64,000 nt of DNA from Pseudomonas sp. EpS/L25 (GTDB lineage Bacteria; Pseudomonadota; Gammaproteobacteria; Pseudomonadales; Pseudomonadaceae): NCBI RefSeq assembly GCF_001512295.1, contig NZ_LNUP01000011.1, positions 627,781 to 691,780 on the forward strand, read 5' to 3'. A program made the position numbers and the translations under genes. Position 1 is the first letter of the stretch, and every line of letters starts with the position of its first letter. Of the stretch, positions 8,477 to 17,150 are shown piece by piece. The notes under the pieces were generated by a model. That model was given only the letters and a program-made list of their open reading frames with translations. It did not search any database and had not been told where the DNA came from.

Positions 8477-9319
8477 TCAGCCCAGTGCCTGGGTAAGCAG
8501 CGCGAACTGCTCCAGGCCGTCGCGGGAGACCGGTGCCTCGCCCCTGGCCATCTGCTCCACTTCATCGACCTGCGGGACGCCCAGCTCCAGGAGCCAGGGA
8601 TTGAGACCACTGCGCGCCGTCACGTCGAATCTCACGTAGCGACCTTCCGCCTGGCGCAGCAGGGTGAGGATCAGCGCCTTGGCCTGCTCGGTGGATTCGG
8701 CGATCACCGGGCCGACCGAGAGGCCGCGGCCGTAGGGACGCAGCAGGGCGAAGCCGCGCAGCTGGCCCTCGCGCTCCAGGCCAACGAGGCGTTCGGCCTG
8801 GGGCAGCAATTCCCGCAGCAGAACGGTGCGGTCCAGGCCACTGGCGAGCTGGGCAAGGCGTTCCAGTTGTGGGGCCGTCGCCGAGGTCAGCTCGCGCACC
8901 TGGCTTTCCAGCGGATGCCGTTCAGCCACGGCGGGCAGCGTCGCGATCTGGTGCTGGTAGATGCGCTCGTAGGATTCGAAGCCCTGGCTGCGGTAGAGCG
9001 GGGCGCCGCGCAGCGTGGCGACCAGCAACGGCGTGCGGGTGCCGGCCAGTTGCAGCAGGCCGTCCATGAGGCGGCGCCCATGACCTCTACCCTGGTGGCT
9101 GTCGGCGACGATCACCAGGCCGATGGTGGCGTAGTCGCCCTGGGGTACGCAGAAGCCGGTGCCGAACACCCCCTGATCGTCTTCCAGCACCAGGCCTTCG
9201 CCGTTGTGGAAGAGGCACTGCCAGTCCTCCAGGCGATGGGGCCATTGCAGGGCCTGGGACAGGCGGTGGGCGGTGGCGAGGTCGGTTTCGCGCAGGGGTC
9301 TCAGGGTCGCGTGGGACAC
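8477..9319 (-). CDS. GNAT-family N-acetyltransferase with C-terminal second domain
   Basis: The start is set at GTG 9319 because GGAG lies seven bases upstream; the longer open frame adds 50 residues of unlikely composition. The 280-residue protein has a GNAT acetyl-CoA loop, IVADSHQGRGHGRRLMDGLL (the R/Q-x-x-G-x-G/A motif), at about residues 70-90. It is followed by a second domain of the type often annotated Acetyltransf_18 (about 140-280). Its acceptor is unknown. It stands alone on its strand. Confidence 0.85.
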   Translation of the reverse strand: MSHATLRPLRETDLATAHRLSQALQWPHRLEDWQCLFHNGEGLVLEDDQGVFGTGFCVPQGDYATIGLVIVADSHQGRGHGRRLMDGLLQLAGTRTPLLVATLRGAPLYRSQGFESYERIYQHQIATLPAVAERHPLESQVRELTSATAPQLERLAQLASGLDRTVLLRELLPQAERLVGLEREGQLRGFALLRPYGRGLSVGPVIAESTEQAKALILTLLRQAEGRYVRFDVTARSGLNPWLLELGVPQVDEVEQMARGEAPVSRDGLEQFALLTQALG

Positions 9320-9502
9320 GGCAGGGCTCCGGTTCGGGTCTGGCTGATTCAGGCGCCAGCCTAGCAAGACCCGACGGCAGATTCGGTTGCCGGCGGGTAG
9401 GCGCATCAATGGGAGGCGCTGAAGGTCCGCAGCAGTTCGGCAAAAGATGGCGGCGTGCGCGCCTAGCATGGGGCCAAGCCCACAGCCCTAGCGGAGCGCG
9501 CC

Positions 9503-10978
9503 ATGGCCTCGTTCGACCCCAGAGCAATAGCGGTTCGTTGTGCCCATTTCAGCGGCGGTCGTACCCGCGACGCCCGTGCCGAACTGGAGGTGTTCCGGCC
9601 TTCCGATGGTGGCTTCCAGAGCGGCCTGCCGTGCGCCTCGGCGGATCTGGTGGACGAGGTGGTGGAGGGCACCTGGCGCGCCTGGAAGGCCAGCGACTGG
9701 GCGACGCGCCCCCCACGGGAGCGTGCCCGGGTGATGCGGCGCTGGGCCGACCTGGTGGAAGCCGATGGCGAGGTACTCGGTCCTCTGGAAGCGGTGGGTT
9801 CGACCCGTCCGCTGCGTGAGGTGATGGCCTGGGACATTCCCTATGTCGCCGAGGGCATCCGCTTCTTCGCCGAATTCGCCGACAAGCACGGTGGCGAGGT
9901 GGCGGCCACCGCCACCAGCCACCTGGGCCTGCAGATCACCGAGCCCTATGGCGTGGTGGGCGCCATCGCCCCCTGGAATTTCCCCCTGAGCATGGCCGGC
10001 TGGAAGATGGCGCCGGCGCTCGCCGCCGGCAATGCGGTGGTGATCAAGCCTTCGGAGCTGACGCCCTTTTCCATCCTGCGCCTGGCCGAGCTGGCCGTGC
10101 TGGCGGGCCTGCCCGCCGGCATCCTCAGCGTGGTCCAGGGCGATGGCCGGGTGACCGGCGACGCCCTGTGCCGCCATCCGCGCATCGGCAAGATCACCTT
10201 TACCGGTTCCACCGGAACCGGGACCGCCATCATGACCGCCTGCGCCGAGAGCGGGCCCAAGCCGGTGACCCTGGAGCTGGGCGGCAAGAGTCCGCAACTG
10301 GTGTTCGCCGATGTCCCGGATCTGGCCCGCACCGCCCGCAGCGTGGCCGCTGCCATCACCGGCAACGCCGGCCAGGTGTGCGTCTCGGGCTCGCGGCTGC
10401 TGGTGCAGCGGGCAGCCCTGGAGCCGATACTGGACGGCATCCGCGCCGCCTTCGCCGAGCTGCGGCCCGGGCCGACCTGGTCGGCCGAGGCCACCCTGGC
10501 GCCGATCATTTCCCATCGCCAGGGCCAGCGCATCCAGGACATCGTCACCCGCAGCCGGGCGGCCGGGGCGGAGATCCTGCTCGGTGGCGCGCTGGAAGAG
10601 GGGCTGGGTGGCGCCTATTATCAGCCGACCTTGATCGCTGGCGTCGGCGCGGACAACCCCGCGGTGCGCGAAGAGATCTTCGGCCCGGTGCTCACCGTGC
10701 AGGTGTTCGACGACGAAGCCGAGGCCCTGGCGCTGGCCGACCATCCCACCTATGGCCTGGCGGCGGGCGTGCATACCGCCGATCTCGGTCGGGCACTGCG
10801 CCTGACGCGGGCCCTGGAAGCCGGCACCGTCTGGGTCAATCGCTACGGTCGCAGCCACGACTGGATCATCCCCACCGGCGGCTACAAGCGCTCCGGGATC
10901 GGCAAGGACCTGGGCCGCGCGGCCTTCGAGGCCAACCTGCGCAGCAAGAGCGTGCTGATCGACCTTGAGCACTCCTGA
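9503..10978 (+). CDS. NAD(P)-dependent aldehyde dehydrogenase
   Basis: A 491-residue enzyme of normal family length. Glu258 in LELGGKSP and the nucleophile Cys293 in NAGQVCVSGS are both present, as are the cofactor-binding APWNFP and FTGSTGTG segments. A GGAG is placed six bases before ATG 9503. It is followed, 165 bp later, by the HAD and amine-oxidase genes. A role in oxidising an aldehyde released by amine oxidation is plausible but inferred from neighbours only. Confidence 0.92.
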   Translation: MASFDPRAIAVRCAHFSGGRTRDARAELEVFRPSDGGFQSGLPCASADLVDEVVEGTWRAWKASDWATRPPRERARVMRRWADLVEADGEVLGPLEAVGSTRPLREVMAWDIPYVAEGIRFFAEFADKHGGEVAATATSHLGLQITEPYGVVGAIAPWNFPLSMAGWKMAPALAAGNAVVIKPSELTPFSILRLAELAVLAGLPAGILSVVQGDGRVTGDALCRHPRIGKITFTGSTGTGTAIMTACAESGPKPVTLELGGKSPQLVFADVPDLARTARSVAAAITGNAGQVCVSGSRLLVQRAALEPILDGIRAAFAELRPGPTWSAEATLAPIISHRQGQRIQDIVTRSRAAGAEILLGGALEEGLGGAYYQPTLIAGVGADNPAVREEIFGPVLTVQVFDDEAEALALADHPTYGLAAGVHTADLGRALRLTRALEAGTVWVNRYGRSHDWIIPTGGYKRSGIGKDLGRAAFEANLRSKSVLIDLEHS

Positions 10979-10983
10979 GGCTT

Positions 10984-11079
10984 CCGCAAACAATGCTGAG
11001 GGCTACCGGCAAAACGGCTTTTTCTGTCTTCCACGATGCCTGAAAGCGGACATTCATCAGGCCTGCCGATGCTGTAATG
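10984..11079 (+). promoter_or_regulatory. Promoter-like element, copy A of a conserved spaced pair
   Basis: This 96-base block has the same length and block order as 13391-13486. The left block (10984-11033) matches about 36 of 50 positions and includes AATGCTGAG and GGCAAAACG followed by a T-rich stretch and CT-TCT. The right block TGCTGTAATG (11070-11079) reads as an extended -10 box (TGN-TGTAAT). The middle is not conserved. A transcript from here would have a leader of about 55-60 nt before the HAD start at 11144. Confidence 0.6.
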
Positions 11080-11143
11080 CTTGCCAGGGACGCCGCCCGC
11101 GCCCCAGCCTCCACTCACGACTTTCCGTCAAAGGACCCTTGCC

Positions 11144-11815
11144 ATGACTGCCTTTCGGCCCAAGTACATCACCTTCGACTGCTACGGCACCCTGACCCGT
11201 TTCCGCATGTCCGACATGGCCCGCGAGATGTTCGCCGACCGCATTCCCGCCGAGGCGATGGACCAGTTCTGCAAGGACTTCAACGGCTATCGCTTCGACG
11301 AGGTGCTCGGTGCCTGGAAGCCCTATTCGGAGGTGCTGTACGCGGCGGTGGAGCGCACCTGCAAGCGCTGGGGCATTTCCTTCACCGACGCCGAGGCCAA
11401 CGCCTACTACGAAGCGGTGCCGACCTGGGGCCCGCACCCGGACGTGACCGCCGGCCTGGCCAAGATCGCCGGCAAGATCCCCCTGGTGATCTATTCCAAC
11501 GCCGCCGACGAGCAGATCATGGCCAACGTCGACAAGCTGGGCGTGCCCTTCCACCGGGTCTTCACCGCCGAGCAGGGCCAGGCCTACAAGCCGCGCCTGG
11601 CCGCCTTCGAATACATGCTCGACAACCTCGGCTGCGGCCCGGAAGACGTGCTGCACGTGTCCTCGAGCTTCCGCTACGACTTGATCCCGGCGGACTACAT
11701 GAACATCAAGAACAAGGTGTTCGTGAATCGCGGCCACGAGCCGAGCACGCCGTTCTACCGCAACACCGAGATCAAGGACATCGGCGGCCTGGCCGCGGTG
11801 GTCGGTCTCGAATAA
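11144..11815 (+). CDS. Haloacid dehalogenase type II (HAD) hydrolase
   Basis: A 223-residue HAD enzyme. Motif I is FDCYGTL with nucleophile Asp12, motif II is YSNA, motif III contains YKPRLAAF and motif IV is HVSSSFRYDLIPA. Length and motifs fit 2-haloacid dehalogenase-like proteins. Actual substrates of such genomic copies are usually unknown. The start is set at ATG 11144 (AAGGA upstream). It is 27 bp before the flavin oxidase gene and so probably co-transcribed, with the element at 10984-11079 as the likely promoter. Confidence 0.9.
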   Translation: MTAFRPKYITFDCYGTLTRFRMSDMAREMFADRIPAEAMDQFCKDFNGYRFDEVLGAWKPYSEVLYAAVERTCKRWGISFTDAEANAYYEAVPTWGPHPDVTAGLAKIAGKIPLVIYSNAADEQIMANVDKLGVPFHRVFTAEQGQAYKPRLAAFEYMLDNLGCGPEDVLHVSSSFRYDLIPADYMNIKNKVFVNRGHEPSTPFYRNTEIKDIGGLAAVVGLE

Positions 11816-11842
11816 CCCCCTGAGCTGCCGGAGCGCCCGCCC

Positions 11843-13135
11843 ATGAGTCACGGCCCAGCATCGTCCGATTCCTACTGGCTCGCGACCGCGCCGGGTTTTA
11901 CCGGCGCTACCCCCGGACCGGTGGCAGGCGAGGTGGACGTCGCCGTCATCGGCGGCGGCTTCACCGGGCTCTCCGCGGCCGTGGCGCTGCGCCAGCGGGG
12001 TGCCAGCGTGGCGGTGCTGGAGGCCGGCCGGGTGATCGGCGAGGCCTCCGGGCGCAACGGTGGCCACTGCAACACCGGTGTCGCCCAGGATTACGCGGTC
12101 CTGCACGCCAGCCTGGGCGCCGAGCGGGCCCGGGCCTTCTACCAGGCCTATGCCGATGCCGTGGCCAGCGTCGAGGCGGTGATCGCCGAGGAGGGCATCG
12201 CCTGCGACTTCCACAAGGCGGGCAAGCTCAAGCTGGCGGCCAAGCCGCAGCACTACGACGGCCTGGCCCGCACCTGCGAGCTGATCCGCACCGAAGTGGA
12301 TGCGGAGGTGGAGCTGCTCGGCCCCGAGCAGGTGCGCACCGAGGTGGCCTCCGACGCTTTCCATGGTGGGCTGTTGCAGCGCAACGGCGCCCAGATGCAC
12401 ATGGGGCGCTTCGGCGTCGGGCTTGCGGAGGCGGCGGTGCGGCGCGGTGCCCAGGTCTACGAAGGGGCGGCGGTGAGCGATTTGCAGCGGCTGCCCGACG
12501 GCAGTTTTCGCGTGGTCAGTGCCCGCGGCGAATTGCGCGCCCGGCAGGTACTGGTGGCCACCGGCAACGCCCGCATCGGTCCCTTCCAATGGTTTCGCCG
12601 CCGCATCGCCTCGGTGGGCAGCTTCATCATCGCCACCGCGCCGCTGCCCAAGGCGCAACTGGACGCCCTGCTGCCCAACCGGCGTACCTATGTGACCAGC
12701 CGCATCATCGGCAACTATTTCCGCACCACCCCGGATCATCGCTTGATCTTCGGCGGCCGGGCGCGCTTCGCTCTGTCCGACCCGCGACAGGACGCCAAGA
12801 GCGGCGCCGTGCTGCGGGCTGCCCTCGGGCAGCTGTTTCCGACCCTGGCCCAGGCGCCCATCGATTATTGCTGGGGCGGCCTGGTGGACATGACCGCCGA
12901 CCGCCTGCCGCGGGCCGGCGAGCGGGATGGACTGTTCTACGCCATGGGCTACAGCGGCCACGGCGTGCAGATGTCGGTACACATGGGCCGGGTGATGGCC
13001 GAGGTGCTGGAGGGCCGCAGCCAGGCCAATCCCTGGCGGATGCTCGACTGGCCGGCCATTCCCGGTCATTTCGGCAAACCCTGGTTCCTGCCGCTGGTGG
13101 GGTTGTATTACCGGGTGCAGGATCGGTTGCACTAG
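11843..13135 (+). CDS. FAD-dependent amine/amino-acid oxidoreductase (DAO family, PuuB-like)
   Basis: A 430-residue flavoprotein with the dinucleotide-binding motif VIGGGFTGLSAAVALRQRG near residue 35. It also has the ASGRNGGHCNTG turn that is typical of gamma-glutamylputrescine oxidase and related DAO enzymes. C-terminal YAMGYSGHGVQMS closes the FAD site. It probably oxidises a primary or secondary amine to an aldehyde or imine. GGAG stands 9 nt before the start. A strong hairpin terminator follows directly. Confidence 0.87.
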   Translation: MSHGPASSDSYWLATAPGFTGATPGPVAGEVDVAVIGGGFTGLSAAVALRQRGASVAVLEAGRVIGEASGRNGGHCNTGVAQDYAVLHASLGAERARAFYQAYADAVASVEAVIAEEGIACDFHKAGKLKLAAKPQHYDGLARTCELIRTEVDAEVELLGPEQVRTEVASDAFHGGLLQRNGAQMHMGRFGVGLAEAAVRRGAQVYEGAAVSDLQRLPDGSFRVVSARGELRARQVLVATGNARIGPFQWFRRRIASVGSFIIATAPLPKAQLDALLPNRRTYVTSRIIGNYFRTTPDHRLIFGGRARFALSDPRQDAKSGAVLRAALGQLFPTLAQAPIDYCWGGLVDMTADRLPRAGERDGLFYAMGYSGHGVQMSVHMGRVMAEVLEGRSQANPWRMLDWPAIPGHFGKPWFLPLVGLYYRVQDRLH

Positions 13136-13149
13136 CGTGGCGATCACCG

Positions 13150-13198
13150 AGCCGCCAGCTCGCGTCCGTCTTCGACGGTGCGCGGGCTGGCGGCTTTT
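13150..13198 (+). terminator. Rho-independent terminator after the HAD-oxidase pair
   Basis: AGCCGCCAGC (13150-13159) pairs perfectly with GCTGGCGGCT (13186-13195). It is followed by a wobble, CGCG/CGCG and an inner CCGTC-TTC-GACGG hairpin, so the stem is almost continuous. Four T residues follow. It sits 14 bp after the oxidase stop. Confidence 0.85.
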
Positions 13199-13390
13199 GC
13201 ACGACTGGGCGCTGCGAGGTCTGGCCGCGGGCGGTTTCCCGCTTAGCAGAAACTGCCGTGTGCGGGCCGCTTGGCGAGCTGTCCCGCGCCGGCCCAGCCC
13301 TTGGCGAAGAGGTGTTTGCCACCGGCGAGACGCCGCCGGAGCGCGCCAAAGCCGGGCATCGGCGCGGCCCATGCGCCGCGGCGAAGCACA
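13199..13390. other. Intergenic stretch without recognisable gene
   Basis: About 190 bp of GC-rich sequence between the terminator and the next promoter element. Open frames exist on both strands, but none has a ribosome site or a recognisable protein. I see nothing functional here. Confidence 0.4.
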
Positions 13391-13486
13391 CCGCAAAGAA
13401 TGCTGAGCCGGTCGGGCAAAACGATCTTTTCTATCTCGCCGCAGGGGCAATACGACGGTAATCGGCGAGGGCCCGGTGCTGTAATG
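13391..13486 (+). promoter_or_regulatory. Promoter-like element, copy B, upstream of the ABC-dehydrogenase operon
   Basis: This is the partner of 10984-11079 with identical spacing over 96 bases. It starts CCGCAAAGAATGCTGAG, carries GGCAAAACGATCTTTTCT (an AAAA-N5-TTTT inverted arrangement), and ends in CCGGTGCTGTAATG, an extended -10-like box. The leader to the ATG at 13583 would be about 95 nt. No good -35 box is placed 17 bp upstream of the -10, which points to an activator-dependent promoter. Confidence 0.6.
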
Positions 13487-13582
13487 ACTCAGGCCGCTGG
13501 ATAGCGCGGCCACGAGGACAGCACCGCGCCCCCGGGGAGGGGGGTGCGGACTGGCGACAGAGCCCCCAACGAGCGAGCCGAC

Positions 13583-15220
13583 ATGACCGAGAAAAAGACT
13601 GGAAGTCCCCTGATAGGTGCTGCTGAGAGCGTTCGGGCCTTCGAAGCCCTGCACCGGGGCCTGTCGCGACGCGATGCGTTGCGCCTGCTGGGCGCCGCCG
13701 GGTTGCTGGCGACCGGGGTGGGCAGTCTGCTCGGCCGTGATGGCCGGGCCTTCGCCGCAGAAGATGCGGTCAGCGCCACGCCGCGCCGCGGTGGGCGGGT
13801 TCGCGCCGCCGCCGCGGGTTCGTCCACGGCCGATACCCTCGATCCGGCCAAGGGCTCTTTCTCGGGCGACTACGCCCGCCAGTACTTCTTCTACAACGGC
13901 CTGACCGTCTTCGACAGCCACCTCGAACCCCAGATGGCCCTGGCCACCAGCGTCGAGACCCAGGATGCCCTGATCTGGACGATCAAGCTGCGCCAGGGCG
14001 TGCAGTTCCACAATGGCAAGACCTTCGACAGCGCCGACGTGGTCTACTCGCTGCTGCGCCACAAGGACCCGGCGGTAGGCTCAAAGGTCAAGGCGCTGGC
14101 CGACCAGTTCGCCGAGGTCACCGCGGTGGCGCCTGACGAGGTGCGCATCCGCCTGGTCTCGCCGAACTCCGAGTTGCCGGCGGTGCTGGCGATCTCGCCA
14201 TTCCTGATCATCGCCGATGGCACCAAAAATTTCTCCACCGCCAATGGCACCGGGCCCTTCAAGGTCAAGGAATTCAAGCCGGGCGTGCGCACCGTGGGTG
14301 TGCGCAACGAGAATTACTGGAAGTCCGGCAAACCCTATCTGGACGAGATCGAGCTGATCGGCATCGGCGACGAACCCTCGCGGGTCAATGCGCTGCTGGC
14401 CGGCGACGTCCAGCTCACCGTCTCGGTGGACCCGCGTTCCGCGGAGCGCCTGAAGCAGAGCGGCAAGCTCAAGATCGTGGCCAACACCTCGGGTGCCTAT
14501 ACCGACCTGATCATGCGCATCCCCAACCGGCCGTTCAACGACCCCAACGTGGTCGAGGGGATGAAGCTGCTGTTCGATCGCGAGCAGATCCTCAAGTCGG
14601 TGTTCCTCGGTTACGGCACCATCGGCAACGACCAGCCGATCATGCCGGGCTCGCCTTACTATGCGGCGGACCTGCCACAGCGGCCCTACGACCCGGACAA
14701 GGCCAAGTTCCTGTTCCAGAAGGCCGGTATCGCCGGGGCGCGGATGCCCCTGGTGACCTCCACCGCGGCCGACAACGCCAACGAGATGGCCCTGGTGCTG
14801 CAGCAGTCGGCGCGCCAGGCCGGGCTCAACCTGATGGTCAACCGCGTCAGTGCCGACGGCTACTGGGACAACCACTGGATGAAGGACCCGCTGGGCTTCG
14901 GCAACATCAATGCCCGACCCACCGCCAACATCCTGCTCTCGCAATTCTTCAAGTCCGATGCGCCCTGGAACGAGTCCGGCTGGAAGAACGAGCAATTCGA
15001 CCAGTTGCTGGTGGCGTCCCGCGGCGAGACCGACCTGGCCAAGCGCAAGCAGATGTACGCCGACATGCAGCTGCTGATCCACCAGCACTGCGGCATCGGC
15101 CTGCCGATCTTCACCAGCTCCATCGATGCCCATTCGCCCAAGCTGGGCGGCTACGGGATCATTCCCATCGGCGGTTTCATGGGCTACATGTTCGCCGAAC
15201 ACGTCTGGCTGGAGGCCTGA
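13583..15220 (+). CDS. Tat-exported oligopeptide/opine-type ABC substrate-binding protein
   Basis: A 545-residue DppA/OppA-class (SBP_bac_5) periplasmic binding protein. A twin-arginine signal is visible (SRRDALRLLGAAGLLATGVG, residues about 33-52). The mature part shows the family phrase LRQGVQFHNGKTFDSADVVYSL. Start ATG 13583 was preferred over a longer frame beginning at 13544. It leads an eight-gene operon that also encodes permeases, a double ATPase and a flavin/iron-sulfur dehydrogenase. The cargo is therefore likely an amino-acid conjugate rather than a plain peptide; that is inference. Confidence 0.9.
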   Translation: MTEKKTGSPLIGAAESVRAFEALHRGLSRRDALRLLGAAGLLATGVGSLLGRDGRAFAAEDAVSATPRRGGRVRAAAAGSSTADTLDPAKGSFSGDYARQYFFYNGLTVFDSHLEPQMALATSVETQDALIWTIKLRQGVQFHNGKTFDSADVVYSLLRHKDPAVGSKVKALADQFAEVTAVAPDEVRIRLVSPNSELPAVLAISPFLIIADGTKNFSTANGTGPFKVKEFKPGVRTVGVRNENYWKSGKPYLDEIELIGIGDEPSRVNALLAGDVQLTVSVDPRSAERLKQSGKLKIVANTSGAYTDLIMRIPNRPFNDPNVVEGMKLLFDREQILKSVFLGYGTIGNDQPIMPGSPYYAADLPQRPYDPDKAKFLFQKAGIAGARMPLVTSTAADNANEMALVLQQSARQAGLNLMVNRVSADGYWDNHWMKDPLGFGNINARPTANILLSQFFKSDAPWNESGWKNEQFDQLLVASRGETDLAKRKQMYADMQLLIHQHCGIGLPIFTSSIDAHSPKLGGYGIIPIGGFMGYMFAEHVWLEA

Positions 15221-15232
15221 CCCGCCGTACCT

Positions 15233-15270
15233 GACGGTGGTCCCGGGCGGGTAGGTCCGGGACCGCCGTC
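15233..15270 (+). promoter_or_regulatory. Intercistronic 14-bp hairpin between binding protein and permease genes
   Basis: GACGGTGGTCCCGG (15233-15246) pairs with CCGGGACCGCCGTC (15257-15270), with one G-T wobble, around a 10-nt loop. There is no T-tract, so it is not a classical terminator. In this position it would be expected to stabilise the upstream binding-protein mRNA or attenuate the downstream genes. Confidence 0.7.
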
Positions 15271-15293
15271 GCATGCTTTCGCAGGAGGTGATC

Positions 15294-16250
15294 TTGGATC
15301 GTTCCGTCGTTCCCCTCATCGCCAGGCGCCTCGGTGGCGCATTGCTGACGCTGTTCATCGTCTCGCTGCTGGTGTTCTTCGTCTCGGCGCTGCTGCCGGG
15401 CGACGCCGCCCAGCAGGCGCTGGGCCAATTCGCGTTGCCCGAGCAGGTCGCCGCACTGCGCGCCCAGATGGGCCTGGACCAGCCGGCGCTGCTGCGCTAC
15501 GTCCACTGGCTGGGCGGCCTGCTGCACGGCGATCTCGGCCAGTCCCTGGCCAGCCAGATGCCGATCAGCGCCTTGATCGGCGATCGCCTCGGAGGTTCCT
15601 TGATGCTGGCCGGGGTGACCGCCCTGGTGTCGGTGCCCCTGGCGCTCGGGCTGGGAATCGTCTCGGCGATGAACGCGGGTGGGTGGCTGGACCGGGCGCT
15701 GAATGTCTTCACCCTGGGCATCGTCGCGGTGCCGGAATTCCTGGTGGCGACCCTGGCGGTGCTGGTCTTCGCCGTGCACCTGCAATGGACCTCGGCGCTC
15801 ACCTTCGCCCACGACATCGCCGGTCCCCTGGACTTCCTGCGCGCCTATGCGCTGCCGGTGGGCACCCTGTGCTGCGTGATCGTGGCGCAGATGGCGCGCA
15901 TGACCCGCGCCGCCCTGGTCGACCAACTGCAGAGTCCCTATGTGGAAATGGCCCGGCTCAAGGGCGTGGGCCCGGTCCGCGTGGTGTTGCGCCACGCCTT
16001 GCCCAACGCCGTGGGTCCCATCGCCAATGCCATCGCCCTGAGTCTTTCCTACCTGATGGGTGGGGTGGTGATCGTCGAGACCATCTTCAACTATCCGGGC
16101 ATTTCCCAGTTGATGGTGGACGGTGTCGCCAGCCGCGACCTGCCGCTGATCCAGGCCTGCGCCATGCTGTTCTGCTGCGCCTACCTGGTACTGATGACCC
16201 TGGCGGATCTCTGCGCCATCCTGTCCAACCCGAGGCTGAGAACGCTATGA
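15294..16250 (+). CDS. DppB-like ABC permease
   Basis: A 318-residue permease of the dipeptide/opine family, with an N-terminal membrane helix (LIARRLGGALLTLFIVSLLV), the large loop containing LGLDQPALLRYVHWLGGLLHGDLGQS-type sequence, and an EAA loop (VEMARLKGVGPVRVVLRHAL). The start is decided by the ribosome site: AGGAGGTGATC sits directly before TTG 15294. The ATG at 15273 lacks one and would place the Shine-Dalgarno inside the coding region. It ends overlapping the next gene by ATGA. Confidence 0.88.
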   Translation: MDRSVVPLIARRLGGALLTLFIVSLLVFFVSALLPGDAAQQALGQFALPEQVAALRAQMGLDQPALLRYVHWLGGLLHGDLGQSLASQMPISALIGDRLGGSLMLAGVTALVSVPLALGLGIVSAMNAGGWLDRALNVFTLGIVAVPEFLVATLAVLVFAVHLQWTSALTFAHDIAGPLDFLRAYALPVGTLCCVIVAQMARMTRAALVDQLQSPYVEMARLKGVGPVRVVLRHALPNAVGPIANAIALSLSYLMGGVVIVETIFNYPGISQLMVDGVASRDLPLIQACAMLFCCAYLVLMTLADLCAILSNPRLRTL

Positions 16251-17149
16251 GCCGACCCGTGACTTCCGTGCGTCCCGCAGCTGTCCTGCCGGTGGACGGC
16301 AAGACGCTCGACGCCCAGCTTTCTCCGCCCCGTGCCCGGCGCCGCGCCGGTCTTTCGCTGACCGGGCTCCTCGGCGGCAGCCTGGTAGCATTCTGGTTGT
16401 TCGTCGCGGTCTTCGGCACCTGGCTCGCGCCCTACGATCCGGGTGCCCTGGGTGATAGCGCCGTGCTCGCCGGCTACAGCCTCGCCCACCCCCTGGGAAC
16501 CGACTACCTGGGGCGCGACGTGCTCAGCCGCATCCTCGACGGCGCCCGCTTCACCGTGGGCCTGGCGCTGGTGGCCGCGGTGCTGGCCTGCGCGGTGGGG
16601 ACCGGCCTCGGTCTGCTGGCGGCACTCTCGAGGCGCTGGGTGGACGAGCCGTTGTCGCGCCTGATCGATGCGCTGATCTCCCTGCCGAGCAAGATGCTGG
16701 CCCTGGTGATGGTCTCCGCCTTCGGCTCCTCGGTACCCCTGCTGATCGTCATGGCGGTGGTGGGCTACGCCCCGGGCTGCTATCGCATCGCCCGCAGCCT
16801 GGCGATGAACCTCACCGAGTTGGAATACGTCCAGGTCGCCCGCACCCGCGGCGAGGGCCGGCTGTACATCGCCCTGCGGGAAATGCTGCCCAACATGCGC
16901 CTGCCGCTGCTCACCGACCTGGGCCTCAGGTTCGTCTACATCGTGCTGCTGCTCAGTGGCATGAGTTTCCTCGGCCTCGGGGTGCAGCCACCCAATGCCG
17001 ACCTCGGCTCCCTGGTGCGGGAAAACATCGGCGGCCTGGCCGACGGCGCCCCGGCGGTGCTGATGCCGGCCCTGGCCATCGGCACCCTGACCGTGGGCGT
17101 CAACCTGCTCATCGACCGTTTCGGCGCCCGGCGCCGGGGAGGGCGCTGA
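16247..17149 (+). CDS. DppC-like ABC permease
   Basis: A 300-residue partner permease. A 40-residue hydrophilic N-terminal tail precedes the first membrane helix (LLGGSLVAFWLFVAVFGTWL). Then come the family phrase HPLGTDYLGRDVLSRILDGAR and an EAA loop (YVQVARTRGEGRLYIALREML). It starts inside the DppB-like stop (ATGA), and the ATPase gene begins one base after its own stop. Confidence 0.92.
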   Translation: MSRPVTSVRPAAVLPVDGKTLDAQLSPPRARRRAGLSLTGLLGGSLVAFWLFVAVFGTWLAPYDPGALGDSAVLAGYSLAHPLGTDYLGRDVLSRILDGARFTVGLALVAAVLACAVGTGLGLLAALSRRWVDEPLSRLIDALISLPSKMLALVMVSAFGSSVPLLIVMAVVGYAPGCYRIARSLAMNLTELEYVQVARTRGEGRLYIALREMLPNMRLPLLTDLGLRFVYIVLLLSGMSFLGLGVQPPNADLGSLVRENIGGLADGAPAVLMPALAIGTLTVGVNLLIDRFGARRRGGR

Positions 17150-17150
17150 G

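Noticed and set aside
9442-9504. CGGCAAAAGATGG before the aldehyde dehydrogenase as another copy of the shared operator
   Set aside because: The matching -10 position would fall inside the coding sequence, and the T-rich half is absent.
11057-14062. A 1001-codon minus-strand open frame across the HAD, oxidase and binding-protein genes
   Set aside because: It is antisense to three recognisable genes and across a terminator; long shadow frames are common in GC-rich DNA. The translated sequence resembles no protein family.
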